Part shown: piece after piece, positions 5,977 to 12,962 of the stretch
Layout of the letters: every line of letters starts with the position of its first letter
Numbering within the stretch: the first letter of the stretch is position 1
DNA from: a bacterium
GTDB taxonomy: Bacteria; UBA9089; JAHJRX01
DNA: 40,533 nt
NCBI GenBank assembly: GCA_018830565.1
Contig: JAHJRX010000071.1
Span: 1 to 40,533, forward strand
Direction of reading: 5' to 3'
Made by a program: the position numbers and the translations under genes
Notes under the pieces: generated by a model
The model's input: the letters and a program-made list of their open reading frames with translations, nothing else
Told to the model about the DNA's origin: nothing
Database searches by the model: none

Positions 5977-7215
5977 ATGAAAATAATTCCAGAAGAAAGT
6001 TTAAATGCAATCTTTGCCATAGAATCCTTGAGAGCTGGAATTCCTACCCGTAAATCTACCAGAGAACTTCCAGATTTGAGAAAAGACATTATTAGTACAA
6101 TTAAAGAAGATCTTGGAAAATTCCAAAATGGAGAAATACCATTAGGAAGATTAGTTTGGGGTCAGTATGGACAAGGCAAGACACACTTGCTAACAATGGT
6201 TGAACATATAGCACTCGACATGAATTTTGCGGTAAGTCGTGTTTCTTTAAGCAGAGAAGTATCTTGCCATAATTTATTTAAATTTTACACAAGAGTTGCT
6301 CCACGAATTATAACTCCGGATTCTACTGCATACGGTATCCATAGAATATTAAGTAAAAAAGAGGTAAAATATTTACCCGATACACCGATACAAAACTTTG
6401 ATAGATACATCCATCCTTTACCAGCATTAATTTTTGAAACATCCCTTTCTACTGAAGGTGAAGAGCAACATAGATTTTATAGTGATCTTATGGGTGAAAG
6501 AGCACCAAAAGGAGAATTTAACAGAATTTATAGAGAATTAAAAAAAACAGCTCCTCCTAAGTTTGACACCTTTAAGCAAACCGACCATGCAACTGCATAT
6601 TTTGGCTTGCTTGCAGATGTAACAAAATTTTGTGGCTATAATGGGTGGGTTATTTTAATAGATGAAGTAGAGTTAATGGGTAGATTAGGGAAGGTTGCCA
6701 GATTAAAAGCTTATCAGAATTTAAACTGGCTTTTAAATTGGTCAAAGGAACAAAAATACCCAATCTATACACTTGCGGCTGCAGCTAATAGATTACAGGA
6801 TGATATTTGGTTTGGAAAAAACGATAATGATAGAGATATTATGCCAGAATTAGCTCAAGAAAGGTTTGGTGAAAAAGAAAAAGAGGAAATTAAATCATTT
6901 TTTTCAAAAGCTATTAGTGAACAATGCTTAAATGTATTACCTGTAACCGATGAGGAACTTGCACAATTATTAGATAAAGTAGCCTTGCTTCATAACAAGG
7001 CATATAGTTGGCAATCAGAGATTCCTTTTAATTCTTTGGAATTGATACAACGACAAGGTAGCCAACCTGTTAGAACTTATATCCGTGCAGCAATAGAAAC
7101 CCTTGATATGCAATATCTATATAAAGATGATATACAACTAAATACCACAAAGTTGATTGAACAAGAATTAACTGAAGACCATGATTTCTTTGTTGAAAAT
7201 GATAAACAAGATTAA
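5977..7215 (+). CDS. P-loop ATPase, BrxD/DUF2791 family (second of pair)
   Basis: This 412-residue protein starts 'IIPEESLNAIFAIESLRAGIPTR', a typical BrxD opening. It has Walker A 'GQYGQGKTHLL' (62-72) and Walker B 'WVILIDEVELM' (224-234), then 'TLAAAANRL' and a C-terminal 'GSQPVRTYIRAAIETLD' that resembles an AAA lid. In BREX type 2 and in the Shango system BrxD-like ATPases work beside a helicase; none is present here, where the cassette ends with an attC site 120 bases later. The family call is confident; the system is not one I can name. Confidence 0.82.
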   Translation: MKIIPEESLNAIFAIESLRAGIPTRKSTRELPDLRKDIISTIKEDLGKFQNGEIPLGRLVWGQYGQGKTHLLTMVEHIALDMNFAVSRVSLSREVSCHNLFKFYTRVAPRIITPDSTAYGIHRILSKKEVKYLPDTPIQNFDRYIHPLPALIFETSLSTEGEEQHRFYSDLMGERAPKGEFNRIYRELKKTAPPKFDTFKQTDHATAYFGLLADVTKFCGYNGWVILIDEVELMGRLGKVARLKAYQNLNWLLNWSKEQKYPIYTLAAAANRLQDDIWFGKNDNDRDIMPELAQERFGEKEKEEIKSFFSKAISEQCLNVLPVTDEELAQLLDKVALLHNKAYSWQSEIPFNSLELIQRQGSQPVRTYIRAAIETLDMQYLYKDDIQLNTTKLIEQELTEDHDFFVENDKQD

Positions 7216-7247
7216 TGGAAGGGAAAAAATAGATTAAGGTTGGATTA

Positions 7248-7342
7248 GGGTCAAACCTTGAATGTAGAAAGCAGAATTTGCTCAACAGAAGAGAAAAAGA
7301 GAATAAAAGAAAAAAGACAGCGAAGTAAAGCAATTGCCTAAC
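7248..7342 (+). repeat. Cassette 3' flank repeat (copy B)
   Basis: It starts GGTCAAACCTTGAA and runs through a long purine tract ('AGAAGAGAAAAAGAG', 'AAAAAAGACAGCGAAG') into the attC left box. It has the same element order as 3636-3713 and 9421-9499. Confidence 0.55.
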
Positions 7343-7388
7343 AAAAAAAATGAACCAGACAAGGAGCTGGTTATTTTTATGGTTAGAC
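7336..7388 (+). repeat. attC site 6
   Basis: The GCCTAAC box (7336-7342) and GTTAGAC box (7382-7388) flank AAAAAT + AACCAG paired with CTGGTT + ATTTTT, with one extrahelical G and an eight-base ACAAGGAG loop. The loop is identical to that of attC 2, and the stem to those of attC 3 and attC 7. Confidence 0.85.
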
Positions 7389-7442
7389 AAAGAAATAATA
7401 ATATAAAGTGATGAAAAGTGCTACAATAAAACGAGGTTAAAA

Positions 7443-8870
7443 ATGCAAACTTTAGTACAGTCAATTTATTATCCGATTTCATTAGATGAAATAAAATCAA
7501 AAGTCGCAAGAAAAAATGGCAGACGTAATGGCTTATCTGATAGTAAGCTTCAACAAACGGTTTTATTTAGTAATCATCAATTAGATAATATTAAAGAAAT
7601 AGTAAATGAATTCGGAGAAAAAATTATTCGAGTTGATGGAGAAATTCCGCCAGATTTACCAGTTAAAGACGGAGATAGATTTTTATTTATCAGCTATGAC
7701 CAAAGTATTCTTACCCACGGCTTACACAAATATCCTGCTAAATTTTTCCCCGAGCTTCCACGATGGCTTATAAAACGCTATTCTAAAGAAGGCAACTTAA
7801 TTCTTGACCCATTTGCAGGCAGTGGCACAACAAATATAGAAGCACTTCTAACAAGAAGACCCTCTATTGGTATTGATATTGACCCATTTTCTCGCTATCT
7901 TTCAAAAGTAAAGATTACACCTTTAGATGAAGACGAATTGCAGTTAGCTCAAAAATATCTTTTGAGATTCATATTGAACTATAAACCTTCAAAAATTTCT
8001 GAAGAAGACATACCTGTTTTCCCTTACAGAGACAATTGGTTTAATAAAGAAATTATTCTTGAACTGGCATATCTAAAAAAAATCATAAACGCTCTTGATA
8101 TATCTAAAAATATAAAAGATTTCTTCAGAATTTGTTTTTCGTCTATAATACGTAGTGTGTCAAATGCTGATGATAATTGTACAAGAACTGTAATACGGAA
8201 AAAATTAAATAAAAAAGTTTACCCTGCTGATGCCCTGAAAAAATTTACTGAAGTTATACTGATTAGTGTCCCAAAAATGATAGAGTTTTCTCAAAACTGT
8301 CCGTTGGGTATAAGTGTTAGTTTTCCTGATACAATAGATGCGAGGAATATTAACTATCAAGACTATTTTGACTTAGCAGTAACCTCCCCACCATATGCTA
8401 ACGCGGTGGATTATCCAAGAACACACCAACTTGAAAGCTACTGGTTAGGATTAACCAGCGGCTCATTAACTCCTTTAAAGAAAAAATATGTAGGAACAGA
8501 GAGTGTTTCATCAAGCGAATATAAGAAATTACATGAAATCGGGGTTGAGGAAGCAGATATAACTCTTTCAAAAATTTTCAATAAGGATCCAAGGCGGTCA
8601 TATATAGCTTTTAAATATTTGGACGATATGAGATTAAATTTATTAGAGGTTTATAAATCCTTAAAGAAGGAGGGAAGATATATAGTCGTTGTTGGAAATA
8701 ATAAAATCCGAGGTGAATTATTTGAAAACTGGAAATACATAATGGAGTTAGCTAAGAATATCGGTTTTAAGGTTGAAAATTATTTTGCCTCAGAAATTAT
8801 AAAACATTTTATAAAAGTTCCAAGAGGGGAAAGAATTAATACTGACTGGATTATAGTTTTAAGGAAGTAA
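7443..8870 (+). CDS. DNA methyltransferase (N4-cytosine/N6-adenine class)
   Basis: The 475-residue enzyme has SAM motif I 'DPFAGSGTT' (122-130), preceded by 'HGLHKYPAKFFPELP' and followed by 'IGIDIDPFS'. The catalytic motif IV is 'TSPPYANAVDY' near residues 311-321. SPPY favours N4-methylcytosine, but this is not decisive. Motif I before IV is the gamma-type order. Late 'EGRYIVVVGNNKI' is a conserved strand of the fold. It is 3 bases upstream of a putative nuclease, so the two form a restriction-modification cassette. The ATG has GAGG about 8 bases upstream. The recognition sequence is unknown. Confidence 0.88.
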   Translation: MQTLVQSIYYPISLDEIKSKVARKNGRRNGLSDSKLQQTVLFSNHQLDNIKEIVNEFGEKIIRVDGEIPPDLPVKDGDRFLFISYDQSILTHGLHKYPAKFFPELPRWLIKRYSKEGNLILDPFAGSGTTNIEALLTRRPSIGIDIDPFSRYLSKVKITPLDEDELQLAQKYLLRFILNYKPSKISEEDIPVFPYRDNWFNKEIILELAYLKKIINALDISKNIKDFFRICFSSIIRSVSNADDNCTRTVIRKKLNKKVYPADALKKFTEVILISVPKMIEFSQNCPLGISVSFPDTIDARNINYQDYFDLAVTSPPYANAVDYPRTHQLESYWLGLTSGSLTPLKKKYVGTESVSSSEYKKLHEIGVEEADITLSKIFNKDPRRSYIAFKYLDDMRLNLLEVYKSLKKEGRYIVVVGNNKIRGELFENWKYIMELAKNIGFKVENYFASEIIKHFIKVPRGERINTDWIIVLRK

Positions 8871-8873
8871 AAT

Positions 8874-9368
8874 ATGCCAAATACAGAAGACAAAGGAAGA
8901 CAAGCATCAATAGAAGGTTTTGCTAATGAGCATATCGTTGTTGGTCTTTTAATGAAAAAATATCAAAATGTTTCTCTTGTGGATTTACCTCTATCACCTT
9001 ACGACATAATAATTGTCAGAAAACTTGAAACAGGCGGTGAAGACATTATTAGAGCACAAGTTAGAACAGCAAGAACAAATGTAAGTTTTACTGGAGGCAC
9101 AAGAGGTGGAGTTGACAGAGAATATAAATCTGATGTTAAAACCTATACCCAATCTCCAGAAATTTCTGATGTCATCATTGGTTTAAAACCATTGGAGAAT
9201 GGGGCATTTGATATGTATTTCATTCCGACTATCCTTATTGCCATCTGGGGAACAAAAAGCAAGGGACTTGGAATTATTGAGCCATTGAAAAATAATTACT
9301 CTATTCTTGAAAACTGTAAGAACAAAGATTTGATACTTAATAAATGCAAAGAATATGGAATTATTTGA
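8874..9368 (+). CDS. Putative PD-(D/E)xK-type restriction endonuclease
   Basis: This 164-residue protein shows a compact nuclease pattern: Glu in 'GFANEHIVVGLLMKK', 'SPYDIIIV' near residue 43, then 'IIRAQVRTAR' near residue 60, where the family usually has (E/Q)VK. Strands 'DVIIGLKPL' and 'MYFIPTILI' follow, as in PDDEXK_5-type endonucleases (QVKTA). The lysine is replaced by arginine. It directly follows the methyltransferase and shares its cassette. The restriction role is inferred from motif plus position; an accessory subunit is the alternative. Confidence 0.62.
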   Translation: MPNTEDKGRQASIEGFANEHIVVGLLMKKYQNVSLVDLPLSPYDIIIVRKLETGGEDIIRAQVRTARTNVSFTGGTRGGVDREYKSDVKTYTQSPEISDVIIGLKPLENGAFDMYFIPTILIAIWGTKSKGLGIIEPLKNNYSILENCKNKDLILNKCKEYGII

Positions 9369-9420
9369 TTGCTATATTTCTTGTCCTTCAATATTCAGCA
9401 ATTCTCGGTGAGACAGAGTT

Positions 9421-9499
9421 GGGGTCAGACCTTAAATTGAATATGGAATTCACAATAGTTCGATAAACCAAAAGAAAAGACAGCAAAGCAAAGTCTAAC
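9421..9499 (+). repeat. Cassette 3' flank repeat (copy C)
   Basis: It begins GGGGTCAGACCTTAAAT, has GAATTCACAATAGTTCGATAAAC and a purine tract, and ends in GACAGCAAAGCAAAGTCTAAC. It is closest to copy A at 3636-3713; the shared block is far longer than an attC itself. Confidence 0.6.
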
Positions 9500-9542
9500 A
9501 AAAAAATGAACCAGGCAGAGCTGGTTATTTTTGTCGTTAGGG
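9493..9542 (+). repeat. attC site 7
   Basis: The GTCTAAC box (9493-9499) and GTTAGGG box (9536-9542) flank an AAAAAT + AACCAG / CTGGTT + ATTTTT stem with an extrahelical G and a GCAGAG loop. It is essentially the same core as attC 3. Confidence 0.85.
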
Positions 9543-9563
9543 CGATAAACAAAGAAGGATAAA

Positions 9564-9812
9564 ATGCCAGAAATAACAAGATTCTACGGAATTATAATCA
9601 AATTATTCTTTGGAGATCATCCACCACCACATTTTCATGCCATATATGGAGAATATATCGCTTTGTTCAATATTGAAACATTAGAAATGATAGAAGGTGA
9701 TTTGCCAACTCGAGCAAAGAAATTGGTTAAGGAATGGGTAATAATGTATAAAGATGAGTTAAAAAACATCTGGGAAACACAGGAGTTTAGAAAATTGCCA
9801 CCTTTGGAGTGA
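9564..9812 (+). CDS. DUF4160 protein (toxin-antitoxin-like pair, member 1)
   Basis: The 82-residue protein has the DUF4160 signature: 'MPEITRFYGIIIKLFFGDHPPPHFHAIYGE' in outline, with the conserved 'DHPPPHFH' His/Pro motif at residues 23-30. The tail 'IWETQEFRKLPPLE' is also typical. Its function is not established; it is commonly paired with DUF2442, and the pair is often listed as a putative type II toxin-antitoxin system. It overlaps the next frame by four bases if that gene uses GTG 9809. AAGGAT precedes the ATG. Confidence 0.88.
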   Translation: MPEITRFYGIIIKLFFGDHPPPHFHAIYGEYIALFNIETLEMIEGDLPTRAKKLVKEWVIMYKDELKNIWETQEFRKLPPLE

Positions 9813-9817
9813 TAACC

Positions 9818-10066
9818 ATGAATATTCCAAGAATTCAAGATGTACAAATTTCTGACGCATATACACTTATCATTAAATTTACTAATGATAAAAAAAAGAG
9901 CTATGATGTCACCCCTTTATTAAACCGTGAGATGTTTGCTCCTTTGAAAAGCTTCGCTTACTTCAAGAATGTACATGTGGAACCAGGTGGTTATGCAGTT
10001 GCTTGGGATGCAAATATAGACATCAGTGAATATGAACTTTGGAAAAATGGGAAAGAAATGCCCTAA
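9818..10066 (+). CDS. DUF2442 protein (toxin-antitoxin-like pair, member 2)
   Basis: The 82-residue protein from ATG 9818 (GGAG 8 bases upstream; GTG 9809 would add three residues) matches DUF2442 in 'YTLIIKFTNDKKKSYDVTPLL', 'FAPLKSFAYFKNVHVEPGGYAVAWDANIDIS' in outline, and the C-terminal 'YELWKNGKEMP'. The 'W....DIS..ELW' ending is characteristic. Its stop codon TAA is part of the attC left box, so gene and site are fused. It is a partner of the DUF4160 gene just upstream. Confidence 0.88.
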   Translation: MNIPRIQDVQISDAYTLIIKFTNDKKKSYDVTPLLNREMFAPLKSFAYFKNVHVEPGGYAVAWDANIDISEYELWKNGKEMP

Positions 10067-10090
10067 CAAGTCGTTGCAGCGGACGGTGCG
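10061..10090 (+). repeat. Truncated attC site, left half only
   Basis: The CCCTAAC box and following bases (10063-10086) are identical for 24 bases to attC 1 at 422-445. The sequence then diverges and no GTTAG box follows. This marks the apparent distal end of the cassette array and the junction with the chromosome. Bases 10091-10181 show no gene. Confidence 0.7.
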
Positions 10091-10181
10091 TAACGCCCAG
10101 CAAGCACAGTTACTATGCCTATAAGAAAGCTTACCACAAACAACAGGATTGACCAAATCCACCACACCGTTAAACACACCA

Positions 10182-11294
10182 TTAAAACCATCTCCTGACG
10201 AGATAAAAGCAGAGGAGTCCTGCGCCAAACCCAATAGCCATATTCTTAGTCAGCACTGAGATGAATATCGTTATGCTCATAGGGAGAAGATCTTTCTTTG
10301 TCACATCCTTGGCAAACTTTAAGAGGGATATTCCAACCATAATGAGCATCGCTCCAATAATAGACCGAGGAAAGACATAGAAGATAGCGACAATGGATGA
10401 GGATAAAAACAGCCCTAAACTTATCTCAATTAAGCCCTCTATAATATTTGTCCCGCCTGTCCTTGCCCCAAAGTAGTATTGCCCGGCAAGACCTCCGGCA
10501 CCATGACACATTGGCATACCTCCAAAGAATGGGGTAATAAGGTTCATCACCGCTTGATTGACAAGGAGCTTCTTCTCTGAAACGGGTCTGGCTGGAAAAT
10601 ACTCTCGAATAAGTGCGGCACAGGCAATGACGGCATTGGTCAGGGTCAAGGGAATCTGGGCAATCCCAGCTAAAATAAAGGTTTTACCCATCTCCTTTAG
10701 TTCTGGGATAAATATGGGTGGAAGGGAAACCACCAGGCTAACCTTTCCAGCTAACTCCCCTCTCAGGGCTGGAATTGCTACCCCAAGCACCATCAGAACA
10801 ATAGCCGCTGGTGCAAATCTATTCTCTCTAAGAAGAATAATAATAAGAATAGAAAGTGCTCCCAAACCCCATCCATCTAAGGTTACACCTTTTATCATAG
10901 AAAGCCCAAAAATCCCAAGCATTATACCCAGTGAGACCTGAATCCCACGGACAACACATCTTGGAATAAGCCTCAAAACCTTCTCCATCAGCCCACTGAA
11001 GGAGAGAATGAGCCAGAAAAGCCCCAGACTAAACCCACAGGAATAGACCATAGACGGTGTCCAATGGTTAGCTATGGCATAGACGGCTACTGCCTTTTTT
11101 GGCTCAAGGGGCATCGGCAGTTTATAGATTAAACCAGTGACGATATTTGTCAACCCCATCATCACCAAAAATCCTGCTGGATTTAACCCACAGACAACAA
11201 TATAGCCAATAGCCAGCGGAAACAAGGTGCCAAAATCACCCATAGACCCTGCCAATTCCCTCAGGCTAAACTCAAAACTTCTTATCTTCATCAT
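10182..11294 (-). CDS. MOT1-family molybdate/sulfate transporter
   Basis: This 370-residue protein has about ten hydrophobic segments and the MOT1 signature near its N-terminus, 'ELAGSMGDFGTLFPLAIGY'. It also has 'LPMPLEPKKAVAVYAIA', where SulP relatives have QPMK, and 'GGMPMCHGAGGLAGQYYFGARTGG', a conserved family loop. MOT1 proteins import molybdate, and some relatives take sulfate. It begins ATGATG and overlaps the end of a decayed upstream gene. Nearby moaA, MOSC and tat genes favour molybdate. It faces the end of the cassette array. Confidence 0.85.
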   Translation of the reverse strand: MMKIRSFEFSLRELAGSMGDFGTLFPLAIGYIVVCGLNPAGFLVMMGLTNIVTGLIYKLPMPLEPKKAVAVYAIANHWTPSMVYSCGFSLGLFWLILSFSGLMEKVLRLIPRCVVRGIQVSLGIMLGIFGLSMIKGVTLDGWGLGALSILIIILLRENRFAPAAIVLMVLGVAIPALRGELAGKVSLVVSLPPIFIPELKEMGKTFILAGIAQIPLTLTNAVIACAALIREYFPARPVSEKKLLVNQAVMNLITPFFGGMPMCHGAGGLAGQYYFGARTGGTNIIEGLIEISLGLFLSSSIVAIFYVFPRSIIGAMLIMVGISLLKFAKDVTKKDLLPMSITIFISVLTKNMAIGFGAGLLCFYLVRRWF

Positions 11295-11723
11295 CTTGTC
11301 TTTACTCCTTCAGGAATAAGGATATAGCTCTTGGCTTGCTCTTTTCTCTTGCATCCGGCACAGAGTTTCTTTATCTCAGGGATGTCCACATTTTTCTTTA
11401 GCAGGTCTGGTTCATTATAACTACATTGACAGTTTAAGGTTGTAACTTGTTCATTTTAAAGGGAATTTATTAATGGTAGGGGGAAGTTCCGTTTCAAGCA
11501 CGGTAGAAACCTTTAGAATTGTTGCATAGGCTTCCAGGATAAACTACGGTCCATCATCAATAGTTAAGGGATTAACAATAAAATCAAGCGGCTTAAACGT
11601 ATGGCTTACGGATACAAAGATATTGAGTCCTTTAGGCTGAAAATTCACCAGCCTTGCGGGTTACTAAATCATAGAAGATATCCACAATAACGAAAAACCA
11701 GAGTTTTTTGCAAACCAGTTTTC
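11291..11723 (-). pseudogene. Decayed Cys-rich gene upstream of MOT1
   Basis: Read on the - strand from 11723, the sequence gives protein-like text (...NIFVSVSHTFKPLDFIVN..., ...FILEAYATILKVSTVLE...) interrupted by stops at 11664-11666, 11661-11663 and 11544-11546 and a stop at 11451. A shift near 11453 then opens a 54-codon frame containing 'NCQCSYNEPD' and 'IKKLCAGCKRKEQ', a CxC...CxxC set that could bind zinc or iron-sulfur. Its TGA overlaps the MOT1 ATG. I read it as one ancestral gene with nonsense changes and a frameshift; the family is not recognised. Confidence 0.5.
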
Positions 11724-11765
11724 ATTGGGCATAACAACTGACTAACTTCCAAGTCCTATTCACCA

Positions 11766-12494
11766 TTAATCTTTTCTATTCCCACGAGGTGGTGATACCA
11801 ATCTTGAGATGATAATACTCAACTCATAGAGCAGAAGAAGAGGTATAGCCAGAAATAATTGATTGACTATATCTACCGTTGGCGTAAGAATTGCAGCTAC
11901 AATAAAAATGATTAAGATGGCGTATCTGCGATTCCTTGAAAGGAATCGAGGTTTTATAAGACCAATTCTTGTGAGAAATAATACCCCCAAGGGTAATTCA
12001 AAGGTTATCCCAAAAGAGATAAGAAGCGTCATCACAAAGGAGAGATAGGTCATGATGGAGATCATCGGCTCAAGAGACTCACCACCATAGCTAAGGAGAA
12101 TCTTCACCCCTAAGGGAAGGACAAAAAAATAACAGAAACCTACCCCGACCAAGAAGAGAAGAATAGAGAAGGGAAAATAAATAAGGATGTATCTCTTCTC
12201 CTTAGCAGTCAGTCCACAGGAAATAAATCCCCAAACCTGATAGAGGACCACCGGTAGGGCAAGAAAAAATCCACCAAAGAGGCCAAGTTTTAATTTAGCC
12301 ATTAAGGCCTCGGTTGGAGCAAGAAAGACAAGTTTACCAACCGGACGGACCAGGATAGATAAGAGCTTATCCGAAAATAAATAGCCTGGAATGGCCGAAA
12401 GGCCAATGGCAAAAAGACATACTATCAGTCTCCATCTTAACTCATTAAGATGTTCAATCAGGGTAAGCTTCTTAGTGTCCTCTTCTCTTCTCAA
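11766..12494 (-). CDS. tatC: Sec-independent protein translocase TatC
   Basis: This 242-residue inner-membrane protein has six hydrophobic segments. It has the cytoplasmic N-terminal 'LIEHLNELRWRLIVC', which contains the conserved H-x-x-E-L-R/twin-arginine binding region, and the late 'FLSRNRRYAILIIFIVAAILTP', typical of TatC. TatC recognises twin-arginine signal peptides and recruits TatA to export folded proteins, many of them molybdoenzymes. The start is TTG, overlapping the tatA stop as TTGA, so the two are translationally coupled. Confidence 0.95.
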   Translation of the reverse strand: MRREEDTKKLTLIEHLNELRWRLIVCLFAIGLSAIPGYLFSDKLLSILVRPVGKLVFLAPTEALMAKLKLGLFGGFFLALPVVLYQVWGFISCGLTAKEKRYILIYFPFSILLFLVGVGFCYFFVLPLGVKILLSYGGESLEPMISIMTYLSFVMTLLISFGITFELPLGVLFLTRIGLIKPRFLSRNRRYAILIIFIVAAILTPTVDIVNQLFLAIPLLLLYELSIIISRLVSPPRGNRKD

Positions 12495-12661
12495 TCTTTT
12501 GAATCCGGCTTTACCTCTTCTTCTATGTCCTTGATGCCTCGTTTGAACTCCCTTATCCCTTTACCCAGGGAAGAACCGATCCCCGAGAGTTTGTTTGCCC
12601 CAAAAATAACCAGGGCAATAGCCAGAATAATCAGAAGTTCTGGCATACCAAGATTAAACAT
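12491..12661 (-). CDS. tatA: Twin-arginine translocase subunit TatA
   Basis: The 56-residue protein reads MFNLGMPELLIILAIALVIF: one membrane helix. The hinge 'FGANKLSGIGSSLGKGIREF' is the classic F-G motif and amphipathic helix, and a short acidic tail follows (IEEEVKPDSKD). ATG 12661 (complement) is preceded by AGGAGGTGA. TatA forms the export pore with TatC, whose gene follows with a 4-base overlap. The length is normal for minimal TatA/E proteins. Confidence 0.95.
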   Translation of the reverse strand: MFNLGMPELLIILAIALVIFGANKLSGIGSSLGKGIREFKRGIKDIEEEVKPDSKD

Positions 12662-12962
12662 AGTTCACCTCCTATCTTGAAAACGTTGTCAAGCATTTTC
12701 TTCTTAAAATCTTTAATTTACAATTTAAACCCAAAATTATTAAATCATAAAGTATATTAATCTGTCAAATAAAAAGTTTTAATGTGTCATCCGCAAATGA
12801 AAATGTCCCAATATCCGTAAATAAATCCTTTACATTTGCCACAAGATATAGTATTAGTAAAGTGTTTTTTTGGAAAATAATGGAGAAATTTTAGTCTAAA
12901 AATACCTTATCCGAAAGATGGTGAGAAATTAAGAGGCTTCTTAGGTAAAATAGAGTGAATTT
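12662..12962. other. Divergent intergenic region between tatA and moaA
   Basis: About 300 AT-rich bases hold the start regions of two divergent units. Apart from the tatA ribosome site I see no clear promoter pair, riboswitch fold or ORF. No Moco riboswitch could be made out by eye. Confidence 0.5.

Larger units (their letters stand above)
1..10090 (+). mobile_element. Integron-type gene cassette array (no integrase in window)
   Basis: Every gene in this stretch is on the + strand, and small groups are followed by a short imperfect palindrome with attC architecture: CTAAC box, unpaired spacer, stem carrying one extrahelical base, short loop, and GTTAG box. Good sites start at 420, 1555, 2289, 2406, 7336 and 9493; a left half only is at 10061. 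Gene content is a mixture of toxin-antitoxin, restriction-modification and unknown cargo with uneven base composition, as in sedentary chromosomal integrons. The gene-then-attC order places attI and any intI to the left of the window. The integron reading is inference from site structure; no integrase was seen. Confidence 0.78.

Noticed and set aside
12662-12962. Moco riboswitch ahead of moaA
   Set aside because: I could not find the expected paired elements; a covariance search would be decisive.
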